Source: Acidobacteriota bacterium
GTDB taxonomy: Bacteria > Acidobacteriota > Blastocatellia > Pyrinomonadales > Pyrinomonadaceae
NCBI GenBank assembly: GCA_023415725.1
Contig: JAEZJR010000133.1
Location: 1 to 9,069, forward strand
Direction: 5' to 3'
DNA length: 9,069 nucleotides
The position numbers were made by a program, and so were the translations under genes. Of the stretch, positions 1 to 6,122 are shown piece by piece. Every line of letters starts with the position of its first letter. Position 1 is the first letter of the stretch. A model generated the notes under the pieces. That model worked only from the letters and a program-made list of their open reading frames with translations. It had not been told where the DNA came from and made no database searches.

Positions 1-59
1 ATTTCGTTATGAGAGGTTAAAATTGATATGCTCCGTCTCCCAGAGCCGGGTGATAAGTC

Positions 60-950
60 GTGATCCGAATAGCCCACATCGTCGCCATTATTCTAATGAC
101 GTGCGCCCTTGCGGCCGCGCAGTCCAGCCCGTTTATCGATTTCGTCAAGCAGCGGATCCTCCGTGAACCCGCACCTTACGGATCCCAAAGAATATCCTTC
201 GATTCCCTGTGTTCCATCGACCGAAACCCATTGGCTCGCCGAGTACTATATGAATACGGCTCAATTTTCGTTTCATCAACGGACGTACGCCTCCCGGGGA
301 CATGTATTTTTTCGGACAGTGATGAGGTCGAGGAATTTCAATCCAGTTTAAAGACCAAACCAACACTATTCGGAAATACCGAAATCGAATTGCAGGCCGA
401 GGCGATTGACCAACTTGAAAACGCACGGAAGGAAGCGACGCGGCTTGGGTTAAGGATCTCGCCTCTTGACGGCGCCATAGCGGGTCGTCGCAGCTACGAC
501 GACACGGTTCGTATCTGGAATTCGCGATTTTATCGTGCACTGAACTATTGGGTACGAAAAGGGAAGATCACGGAAGACGAGGCAGAAAATGCTCGCTCGG
601 CCGCTATCCGGAAACAGGTCGACATGGTCGTTGCATGGGAAAGCAAGGGTTACTATTTCAGTACCGATTTTTCCAAATCGATATTTTATTCGGTCGCTCC
701 TCCTGGCACGTCGCAACATCTTTCGTTACTTGCCTTCGATGTTGTCGAATCCGGTAATCCCGCAGTCCGACGTCTTCTTAATAAATACGGCTGGTTCCAG
801 ACCATAAGGACCGACCAGCCGCATTTCACCTTTCTAGGCGTCGCGGAAACTGAACTTCCGCGACGCGGATTAAAGAACATCGTTCATCAGGGCAATTCGT
901 ACTGGGTGCCGAATACAGAGATCCGCCCCGTTGTTGCCGTGAACGATTAA
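60..950 (+). CDS. Secreted M15/VanY-like D-alanyl-D-alanine carboxypeptidase-like protein (paralog A)
   Basis: A 296-residue protein starting at GTG 60; an in-frame TAA at 54-56 rules out an upstream start. Residues 1-20 form a signal peptide with a likely Ala20/Gln21 cleavage, so it acts in the periplasm or outside. Family M15 zinc peptidases remove the terminal D-Ala from peptidoglycan stem peptides. The M15 signature is readable: SQH (Ser218, His220) and Asp227, with the seven-residue His-to-Asp spacing of VanX/VanY, then PHF with His255 as third zinc ligand. Arg143/Arg144 in RRSYDDT resembles the RSYxxQ motif of VanY/LdcB. Two deviations: the glutamate three residues before the last His is Asp252, and the usual Gly of SxHxxG is not there. 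A paralog lies at 3121-3858. The gene converges on the L,D-transpeptidase gene with 2 bp between stops. A TAAAAT at 18-23 could be its -10 box, but the -35 region would be outside the window; the ribosome site is weak. Family assignment is from motifs; activity is inferred. Confidence 0.8.
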   Translation: MIRIAHIVAIILMTCALAAAQSSPFIDFVKQRILREPAPYGSQRISFDSLCSIDRNPLARRVLYEYGSIFVSSTDVRLPGTCIFSDSDEVEEFQSSLKTKPTLFGNTEIELQAEAIDQLENARKEATRLGLRISPLDGAIAGRRSYDDTVRIWNSRFYRALNYWVRKGKITEDEAENARSAAIRKQVDMVVAWESKGYYFSTDFSKSIFYSVAPPGTSQHLSLLAFDVVESGNPAVRRLLNKYGWFQTIRTDQPHFTFLGVAETELPRRGLKNIVHQGNSYWVPNTEIRPVVAVND

Positions 951-952
951 CT

Positions 953-2281
953 TTACTTCTCGACTAGGTTCACGGGCGCCGGATAACCTTTGCCTCGAAG
1001 CGCCGCGACCTCAACCGTCACTGATTTCTCGCCTTTAATGCTCCTCGTGACCTTCGCCGAGTTATTCTTGTTTGAATTCTTGTCCGTGTTAGCAGGCTCC
1101 TCCACCTTCTCTCCGCGTGCGTCCACGGCCATCTTCTCCAGGGCATCCATCAACGCCGTCCGCTCCTGTTCCGAAAGGCTTTCGAGTGTCACACCGTATA
1201 CCTGAAGCACGTTCCGCAGGTTCTCCTCGTTGTTGGTGCCGCGCTCATAAACGTCTCGATAAACCGTTACTTTTCCGTTCTCAACCACTATCGTTTCGTA
1301 CCGGAGTTCGACCGGCACCGGTTGCGCGAGTTTTACGTTTTTCGTTTCGGTCTTCTGCTTTTCGTAATCCTTTATCTCCTGCGGAGTGAACTCGTCGCCG
1401 GACAAGGCCGAGAGTTCGCGAGCGAAATCCTGTATTCCGGCACTGGTCAGTCCCACGCATCCGTGCGACGCAAAGGTCCCCAGCCTTGAAGGATCCTTAC
1501 CGCCGTGAACAAGTGACGGTAGCCCGATCGGGATCTTTATCGGCCCTAGCGGATTAAGTTTGCTTCCGGCCTCCACCTTTTGCCCAGGCTGAACTTTACC
1601 TTTCACCCAAGGCTCGTCGGGCGGTGTCCAGGTGGGATTGAAAATGATCTCGTTAGCCTTCCGTAAGCCGGTCGGCAAAGGGAACTCCGGATAGCCGATA
1701 CCGACCTTGTATGTCTTGACCAATTGTCCATCACGAAATACGTCCATCCGGTACGCCGGTGCGTTTACCACGATCCGGGTGTCCGTTGGTACGGCATTCG
1801 GTTGCGCTGTGATTCCGTCGGGATCTTCTCCACCCCACCTGTTTCGGATCAGGTCAAAGAATTTCTTGGTCCGCTCCGGGCCGATGATCTTCTCGATCTG
1901 TTGTCGCGTCTTATCCACAGATGCTCTCGTCGATCGCACATCGTCATCCGATGCGTCGCCACTCAACTGAAGCACGGCGTTGCGAGCCGCATCTTGTATT
2001 TTCGTTATCTCCTCATCCGAAAGTTGAACCGCAGTTTTCGCCTCTTGGGAAAATGCTTCATCAGAGAACATCGCATCGATAAGCGGCATTGTTACCGGCA
2101 TCCCAGCATTTCGAGCATTCGTGGTATTGGCCCCCGTGTCGGTAGGAGCAACATTATTGTTAGTAGTAGTCGTTGCAACTTGCGAATTCTGATTTGTGCT
2201 TTGATTAAAATTTTGCTCGCAACCGACTAGCACGAGCGCAGTAAGAATGAACAGGATCGCTTTTTCCTTGACCAAGAACAT
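953..2281 (-). CDS. L,D-transpeptidase (YkuD domain) lipoprotein
   Basis: A 442-residue lipoprotein. ATG 2281 is chosen because AAAAGGGGG (2297-2289) sits 7 nt upstream and the protein then begins with a textbook lipoprotein signal ending LVGC (Cys21). An ATG at 2332 would put 17 odd residues before it. An Asn/Thr-rich linker follows, then a helical segment (about residues 70-145) and the YkuD catalytic domain (about 160-300). Catalytic residues are visible: His259 in VHGG and the nucleophile Cys275 in SHGCVGLT with His273. Known enzymes of this family join peptidoglycan stem peptides by 3-3 cross-links or attach proteins to them, using tetrapeptide donors in the periplasm. The residue after SHGC-V is Gly277, where the family usually has Arg. 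A Lys/Asn-rich C-terminal extension of about 140 residues contains a second helical segment. It lies 78 bp downstream of the M23 peptidase gene on the same strand and may be cotranscribed. Domain call is firm; substrate is not. Confidence 0.9.
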   Translation of the reverse strand: MFLVKEKAILFILTALVLVGCEQNFNQSTNQNSQVATTTTNNNVAPTDTGANTTNARNAGMPVTMPLIDAMFSDEAFSQEAKTAVQLSDEEITKIQDAARNAVLQLSGDASDDDVRSTRASVDKTRQQIEKIIGPERTKKFFDLIRNRWGGEDPDGITAQPNAVPTDTRIVVNAPAYRMDVFRDGQLVKTYKVGIGYPEFPLPTGLRKANEIIFNPTWTPPDEPWVKGKVQPGQKVEAGSKLNPLGPIKIPIGLPSLVHGGKDPSRLGTFASHGCVGLTSAGIQDFARELSALSGDEFTPQEIKDYEKQKTETKNVKLAQPVPVELRYETIVVENGKVTVYRDVYERGTNNEENLRNVLQVYGVTLESLSEQERTALMDALEKMAVDARGEKVEEPANTDKNSNKNNSAKVTRSIKGEKSVTVEVAALRGKGYPAPVNLVEK

Positions 2282-2303
2282 CAATTTACCCCCTTTTATT
2301 GGT

Positions 2304-2326
2304 GGATGTACGAATATCGTGCATCC
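2304..2326. repeat. Inverted repeat in the leader of the L,D-transpeptidase gene
   Basis: GGATGTACG (2304-2312), loop AATAT, then CGTGCATCC (2318-2326): a 9-bp near-perfect inverted repeat with one imperfect pair. It is a G-T wobble read on + and a C-A mismatch in the minus transcript. It lies 7 nt upstream of the AAAAGGGGG ribosome site of the L,D-transpeptidase gene and after the M23 stop. There is no U-run on the minus-strand side, so it does not look like an intrinsic terminator. It could be an operator or a leader hairpin; this is inference. Confidence 0.35.
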
Positions 2327-2359
2327 AGGCATAAAGGTGCAAATGTCGTTCCTAATTAT

Positions 2360-3040
2360 CTATTGCAAGGCCTTTTCACCCTTTAATATCGGGTAAGGGT
2401 TTATGCTGATCCCGTCCCAAAAGCGTTTGGGGTCGACGACGGCGTTGATGGAGAAATGAAGGTGCGTGTTGCCCGGCCCGGCATTCCCGGTATCACCGAC
2501 GTAACCGAGAATCGTGCCCTGTTTGACCGTCTGCCCCTCAGCGATACCCTGAGCCCGGGATTGCAGATGTGCGTAATAGAAAAAGAATCGCTTGTCAGTG
2601 CTGATCTGATAGATCGTTATCCCGCCCGCCTCGCTGTCGTGAAATTTAACGATCTCACCGTCGGCGACCGCGACAACGGGCGTGCCGCCCGGGGCCATTA
2701 TGTCGATCGCATCGTGAGTTCGTCCTTCCGAACGCGAATCTGAAAACGTGTCCTGTAATTGTTCAGGTTTTATGCCAACCACGGGGATAAGGAGCCCCCC
2801 CGGCTGAGCTTCGACCGGAGTTGGAGTTATATAGATCGTGGGGTTGGGATCGGGGGAAGGCGTCAGAGACGGCAGTTCCGCCGGCGTCGCTTGAGGGCCG
2901 GTTTTCGCATTCGGAGCCGATACGGGCCCGGCCGACCAATCTGTCGAAAACATGTCGCGAAGCACGTACTTATCAGCTAACAGCCATATCAATACGCCGT
3001 GAAGCAGTAGCAGATACACCACCGCCAGCACCCGTTTCAC
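2360..3040 (-). CDS. Membrane-anchored M23 (LytM-type) metallopeptidase
   Basis: A 226-residue protein from GTG 3040. This start is chosen because AAAGGA lies 6 nt upstream and the protein then opens with Met-Lys-Arg followed by a hydrophobic helix (about residues 4-20), an uncleaved signal anchor. ATG 3058 adds six residues and is possible; the ATG at 3148 would overlap the divergent gene and is unlikely. A Pro/Thr/Ser-rich linker (about 35-85) leads to the M23 domain. Zinc-binding residues are visible: His109 and Asp113 in HDAID (usual form HxGxD, here Ala for Gly) and His195 in the HLH motif, with His193. YYAHL supplies the other conserved catalytic His. M23 enzymes cut peptide cross-links in peptidoglycan; some family members have lost catalysis, but all ligands are present here. 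It is upstream of the L,D-transpeptidase gene on the same strand and divergent from M15 paralog B. A C7 run at 2795-2801 lies in the linker and keeps frame. Confidence 0.9.
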   Translation of the reverse strand: MKRVLAVVYLLLLHGVLIWLLADKYVLRDMFSTDWSAGPVSAPNAKTGPQATPAELPSLTPSPDPNPTIYITPTPVEAQPGGLLIPVVGIKPEQLQDTFSDSRSEGRTHDAIDIMAPGGTPVVAVADGEIVKFHDSEAGGITIYQISTDKRFFFYYAHLQSRAQGIAEGQTVKQGTILGYVGDTGNAGPGNTHLHFSINAVVDPKRFWDGISINPYPILKGEKALQ

Positions 3041-3064
3041 CCCCGGTCCTTTGCCCATACCTCG

Positions 3065-3095
3065 ATTGTAATAGGTCACGACGCAGCCGGGTAAA
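3065..3095 (-). promoter_or_regulatory. Candidate promoter for the M23-L,D-transpeptidase genes
   Basis: On the minus strand TTTACC (3095-3090) and TACAAT (3070-3065) are separated by 19 bp. TACAAT matches the -10 consensus at five of six positions; the -35 is weaker and the spacing slightly long. Transcription would begin near 3058, leaving about 18 nt, including AAAGGA, before GTG 3040. This favours GTG over ATG 3058 as the start. By-eye prediction only. Confidence 0.35.
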
Positions 3096-3103
3096 TTTTT
3101 GTT

Positions 3104-3109
3104 TATAAT
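3104..3109 (+). promoter_or_regulatory. Perfect TATAAT -10 box just upstream of M15 paralog B
   Basis: An exact TATAAT ends 11 nt before ATG 3121, within an AT-rich patch. A start of transcription 6-7 nt downstream would leave a leader of only about 4-5 nt, and no purine-rich ribosome site precedes the ATG, so the mRNA would be nearly leaderless. No good -35 hexamer is seen at 16-18 bp, which lowers confidence. Confidence 0.4.
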
Positions 3110-3120
3110 TCGAATCCTGT

Positions 3121-3858
3121 ATGAATCGATTCTTGTCGCTCCTGCCACCGACCGTAAACGCCAGATCGGACGTGGAAATGCTTCTCCTCCGTGAATACGG
3201 CTCAGTATTCATCGCACGCGGCGGTGCCACTCCGCCGCCGAAGATCGTTTTTGCCGATCAGGCCGAAGTGATCGAATTTCAAACCATTGTGGAGATCAGA
3301 AGCGCAGTGATCGGGGACTTTGAACTGGAACTCCAAGCTGCGGCTATGGAGGGACTGCTCGCCGCGAAAGAGGAGGCGGAAATTCACAAACTCACCATCT
3401 CCCCACGCGGGGAAGACTCAGCTCGCCGCGATTACGACGCGACCGTCGCTCTCTGGGCGAGCCGGGTCGAGCCGGCGCTTGACCATTGGGTCACGGAAGG
3501 AAGGATCGAGCTTTCCCTGGCCGATGAGATTCGCTCGATGACCCCTTTCCGGCAGGTTCCGGAGGTGCTCCGCCTTGAGGCCGAAGGGGTCTGGTTCGCG
3601 AAAGATCTTTCTAAGTCGATCATCTATTCCGTCGCCCCGCCGGGCACGTCACAGCATCTTGCAATGTTGGCGTTCGATGTTAAGGAATTTGCCGACCCGA
3701 ATGTTCGCGAAATTTTGTCGCGGCACGGATGGTTTCAGACCGTCGTGTCGGACTTGCCGCATTTCACCTATCTTGGAGTCGAAGAAAGTGAATTAGATGG
3801 ATTGGGGTTGAAAAAAGTAAGGTCGGGCGATCAGGTGTTTTGGGTACCTGATATTTAG
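3121..3858 (+). CDS. M15/VanY-like D-alanyl-D-alanine carboxypeptidase-like protein without signal peptide (paralog B)
   Basis: A 245-residue protein from ATG 3121; an in-frame TAA at 3106-3108 excludes extension. It is clearly homologous to the protein at 60-950 along nearly its whole length, for example EYGS, EFQ, ELQA, a YSVAPPGTSQHL block and WVP near the C-terminus. In the 26-residue block around the first zinc His, 22 residues are identical. M15 residues: His179 and Asp186 in SQH...AFD, His214 in PHF, an Arg in RRDYDAT, and Asp211 where the family usually has a catalytic Glu. Unlike paralog A it has no signal peptide; its N-terminus aligns to about residue 45 of A, so it is probably cytoplasmic unless exported another way. 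A cytoplasmic D,D- or L,D-carboxypeptidase could act in peptidoglycan recycling; this is inference. It is divergent from the M23 gene and ends 4 bp before the convergent tRNA-Arg. No Shine-Dalgarno sequence is visible. Confidence 0.8.
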   Translation: MNRFLSLLPPTVNARSDVEMLLLREYGSVFIARGGATPPPKIVFADQAEVIEFQTIVEIRSAVIGDFELELQAAAMEGLLAAKEEAEIHKLTISPRGEDSARRDYDATVALWASRVEPALDHWVTEGRIELSLADEIRSMTPFRQVPEVLRLEAEGVWFAKDLSKSIIYSVAPPGTSQHLAMLAFDVKEFADPNVREILSRHGWFQTVVSDLPHFTYLGVEESELDGLGLKKVRSGDQVFWVPDI

Positions 3859-3862
3859 AAGA

Positions 3863-3938
3863 TGGCGGGGCGTAAGAGATTCGAACTCCTGACACCTGGT
3901 TCCGAAGACCAGTGCTCTATCCACTGAGCTAACACCCC
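3863..3938 (-). tRNA. tRNA-Arg, anticodon UCG
   Basis: A complete 76-nt cloverleaf on the minus strand. The acceptor stem GGGGTGT pairs with ACGCCCC (one G-U), the D stem is GCTC/GAGC, and the anticodon stem CTGGT/ACCAG encloses the loop CTTCGGA with anticodon TCG at 3905-3903. The variable loop is GTGTC and the T arm is AGGAG-TTCGAAT-CTCTT. Discriminator G is followed by encoded CCA. It reads CGA (and possibly other CGN) arginine codons. Its 3' end lies 4 bp from the stop of the convergent gene at 3121-3858. No integrase or duplicated 3' end is seen, so it is not an obvious attachment site here. Confidence 0.97.
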
Positions 3939-3949
3939 GGCCAATCATG

Positions 3950-3978
3950 ATTTTAAATGCGGCGCTCGATCGACGCAA
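3950..3978 (-). promoter_or_regulatory. Candidate promoter of tRNA-Arg
   Basis: On the minus strand TTGCGT (3978-3973) and TAAAAT (3955-3950) are 17 bp apart, and TAAAAT ends 11 nt before the mature tRNA 5' end at 3938. The site lies in the 46-bp gap downstream of the cytochrome c stop codon. Spacing is ideal, the -10 matches five of six positions and the -35 only TTG. Confidence 0.45.
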
Positions 3979-3984
3979 CTCGCG

Positions 3985-4449
3985 TTAGTTGTTCGCGATC
4001 GGTTTGGTCTCCGAGGCCGGCATCTTTTGGATCTCCGTCCTTACATAACGGACAACCTCGTTGATCTGCGCCTCGGTCAACTTGTCCTTGAATGCCGGCA
4101 TCCCTTCATCCTCGATCCCGTCGTGAACGTACTTCGTGATCTTCGCGTCATCCATTCGTTTGATCTTTTCCGCGGTCAGGTCCTCGGGATCGATCGACTT
4201 GCCTTCGATCGTTATCTTCCCACCTTTGCCATCCTCCTTGTGGCAGCCAGCGCAATTCTGTTCATAAAGCGACTTGCCCGTCGCAACGTCTCGAGCAGGA
4301 CTTGCAGAGGTTTCCGGCGTCGAGGCTGCAGCGGAATTCCCATTGGCGGTCGCAGCGTTATTTACTGTCGTATTCGCCGGTCCGGCGTTCCCGCATGCGA
4401 TAGCTAACGAAAGCGCACCCAGAGCGATAAAGATCTTCAAATTCTTCAT
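3985..4449 (-). CDS. Monohaem cytochrome c lipoprotein
   Basis: A 154-residue protein from ATG 4449, preceded by AGGAAG. The N-terminus is a lipoprotein signal ending AIAC (Cys19), followed by an Asn/Ala/Ser/Thr-rich linker to about residue 53. One class I cytochrome c domain follows, with haem-binding CAGCH (Cys66, Cys69, His70) and the likely axial ligand Met117 in GMPAF. The C-terminal helix VVRYVRTE is typical of this fold. It should carry electrons in the periplasm, tethered to a membrane by lipid; the partner oxidase or dehydrogenase is not in the window. It is divergent from the aldehyde dehydrogenase gene across 69 bp. That enzyme is of the soluble NAD(P)-dependent type, so a direct redox link is not implied. 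Family is firm, specific role unknown. Confidence 0.92.
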   Translation of the reverse strand: MKNLKIFIALGALSLAIACGNAGPANTTVNNAATANGNSAAASTPETSASPARDVATGKSLYEQNCAGCHKEDGKGGKITIEGKSIDPEDLTAEKIKRMDDAKITKYVHDGIEDEGMPAFKDKLTEAQINEVVRYVRTEIQKMPASETKPIANN

Positions 4450-4518
4450 AGTCTTCCTGTAAGGGTAGTATTCTGTGTAGAACTGCCGAGATTTTAGCTT
4501 AGAGACGAGGGTTCCGCA

Positions 4519-5937
4519 ATGTCCTTAAAGAAGATACTCATCAACGGCGAATGGTGCGAGACAGTCGCGACTTTCGCGGTGCGTTCACCCTACACGGGCG
4601 AGGCCTTAGCGGATGTCGCAAATGCTGACGAAGGAGATATCGAGCGTTCGCTATCAGCCGCAACGACAGCCTCTCGCGAAATCCGAAAACTCGCGAGGTT
4701 CCAAATCGCAAAAGCGTTACGCTCAATCGCGTCCGGCATCGAGGCACGTAAGGACGAATTCGCACGCACTATCTGTCTTGAATCGGCCAAGCCGATGATC
4801 TATGCACGCGGTGAGGTTGAAAGGGGTATTGCTACCTTCGCGCTTGCGGCTGGCGAGGCTGAGCATTTCGCGGGTGAAGTGGTACCGGTTGACTTGCAGC
4901 CAAATGGGCGCGGAAAAACCGCGCGGTCGATTCGCAATCCGCGGGGCGTCGTTTACGGCATTACGCCTTTCAACTTTCCGTTGAATCTCGTCGCACATAA
5001 GGTCGCCCCGGCACTAGCATCGGGAAACGCGATCATTATCAAGCCGAGTCCACGTACACCGCTCACCGCGTTGCTTCTCGGCGAAGTTTTCCTCGAAAGC
5101 GGCTTCCCATCTGGTGCTCTCCAGGTCGTCCCCGCCGAGGTAAAATACATTGATGGGATCATCAACGATGATCGAGTCGGTTTCGTTTCGTTCACCGGTA
5201 GTGCTCAGGTCGGTTGGGACCTGAAAGCGCGTGTCGGGAAGAAGCCGATCACGCTCGAGTTGGGCGGAAACGCTCCCGTGATCATTGATGAATCCGCCGA
5301 TAGTGAAAAATCGCTCTCCCGCACCCTTACCGCCGCATTTGGATATTCCGGACAGGTTTGCATTTCGGTTCAGAGAGCTTACATCCATTCTTCGCTTTTC
5401 GACTCGTGGACATCTCAACTTGTTCACCGTGCTGAGAGTTTGAAGGTCGGCGATCCGCTGAATGAATCAACACAACTTTCTGTAATGATCGATGAAGACG
5501 CTGCCAAGCGGGCCGAAGCGTGGGTCGGTGAGGCTACCACTAACGGAGCCGAACTTCTCACGGGAGGGAACCGCGAGGGTGCGATGCTCGACGCCACGAT
5601 CTTAGCGAAGACGCAGCCTGAAATGAGGGTGGTTAGCGAGGAAGTCTTCGCTCCAGTAATGGTCGTTGAGCCATTCGATCACTTCGACGACGCCATCGCG
5701 ATGGCCAATAACACCAAGTACGGATTGCAGGCGGGCGTATTCTCCTGCGACCAGACGAACATTGTTAAGGCTGCGAATGACCTCGACTTCGGCGGCGTAA
5801 TTATCAACGACGCTCCCAATTTCCGCGTCGATAATATGCCCTACGGCGGCGTAAAGGATTCCGGATTCGGAAGGGAGGGAGTTCGTTACGCGATGGAGGA
5901 AATGACCGAACTGCGTCTTATTGTCGAGGAAATATAG
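4519..5937 (+). CDS. NAD(P)-dependent aldehyde dehydrogenase family protein
   Basis: A 472-residue cytoplasmic enzyme of the ALDH superfamily, full length for the family. ATG 4519 has GAGGG 7 nt upstream. Key residues: Asn152 in PFNFP (oxyanion hole), the cofactor-binding lysine in IIIKPSP, GSAQVG of the Rossmann fold, Glu247 in LELGG (general base), Cys281 in GQVC (nucleophile) and EEVFAPV near residue 375. The C-terminal FRVDNMPYGGVKDSG block resembles the branch with GAPN-like, lactaldehyde, phosphonoacetaldehyde and y4uC-type dehydrogenases. It oxidises an aldehyde to an acid, but the substrate cannot be read from sequence. Neighbours do not define a pathway: the cytochrome c is divergent and the next gene downstream is a secreted acylase more than 200 bp away. 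No terminator is evident after its stop. Confidence 0.93.
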   Translation: MSLKKILINGEWCETVATFAVRSPYTGEALADVANADEGDIERSLSAATTASREIRKLARFQIAKALRSIASGIEARKDEFARTICLESAKPMIYARGEVERGIATFALAAGEAEHFAGEVVPVDLQPNGRGKTARSIRNPRGVVYGITPFNFPLNLVAHKVAPALASGNAIIIKPSPRTPLTALLLGEVFLESGFPSGALQVVPAEVKYIDGIINDDRVGFVSFTGSAQVGWDLKARVGKKPITLELGGNAPVIIDESADSEKSLSRTLTAAFGYSGQVCISVQRAYIHSSLFDSWTSQLVHRAESLKVGDPLNESTQLSVMIDEDAAKRAEAWVGEATTNGAELLTGGNREGAMLDATILAKTQPEMRVVSEEVFAPVMVVEPFDHFDDAIAMANNTKYGLQAGVFSCDQTNIVKAANDLDFGGVIINDAPNFRVDNMPYGGVKDSGFGREGVRYAMEEMTELRLIVEEI

Positions 5938-6004
5938 ATAATTCTGATGACCTATTGAGGCTGTCCAGATAGCAGCAGATGGAAACGCGAACGATGTCCC
6001 GTGC

Positions 6005-6013
6005 GGGGGGGGG
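6005..6013. repeat. G9 homopolymer tract in the intergenic region
   Basis: Nine consecutive G residues lie about 140 bp upstream of the acylase start and 68 bp after the aldehyde dehydrogenase stop. Such tracts can change length by strand slippage and can also be sequencing or assembly errors. No effect on expression can be read from sequence alone. Confidence 0.6.
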
Positions 6014-6069
6014 TCGCATAAACCGTCAACTCGGAAAAACGCATCAAATCGACTAAACTGCCCGTGTCG

Positions 6070-6122
6070 AACTGGTTCCGTATCTTCGGTACGTGTGGCT
6101 CCATGCAAACTGGTAACTGGTT
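6070..6122. repeat. AACTGGT heptamer repeats upstream of the acylase gene
   Basis: AACTGGT occurs at 6070-6076 and as a perfect tandem pair at 6108-6114 and 6115-6121; a partial AACTG lies at 6056-6060. Copies 1 and 3 extend to AACTGGTT. The cluster ends 31 bp before the acylase ATG. The same-orientation repeats could be binding sites for a regulator of the acylase gene, or chance. The rest of the 5938-6152 stretch shows no clear promoter, terminator or ribosome site. Confidence 0.4.

Noticed and set aside
1724..2230. 168-codon + strand open frame opposite the L,D-transpeptidase gene
   Set aside because: It is antisense to a gene with clear catalytic motifs, has no recognisable domain and a basic, low-quality composition: a shadow frame.
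2281..2332. ATG at 2332 as the start of the L,D-transpeptidase
   Set aside because: It would place 17 residues before a canonical lipoprotein signal and would bury the strong AAAAGGGGG ribosome site inside the coding sequence.
2795..2801. C7 run in the M23 gene as a frameshift or phase-variation site
   Set aside because: The frame is intact across it, and the run simply encodes a Gly-Gly pair in the linker.
3040..3148. ATG at 3148 or ATG at 3058 as the start of the M23 peptidase
   Set aside because: The 3148 start would overlap the start of the divergent gene at 3121 and adds a non-signal-like stretch. The 3058 start lacks a usable ribosome site, while GTG 3040 has AAAGGA at good spacing followed directly by a signal anchor.
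3863..3938. tRNA-Arg as an attachment site of an integrated element
   Set aside because: No integrase, no duplicated tRNA 3' end and housekeeping-type neighbours on both sides.
5602..6108. 168-codon minus-strand open frame overlapping the end of the aldehyde dehydrogenase gene
   Set aside because: Mostly antisense to a conserved C-terminal ALDH region and runs through the G9 tract; no domain or start signal.
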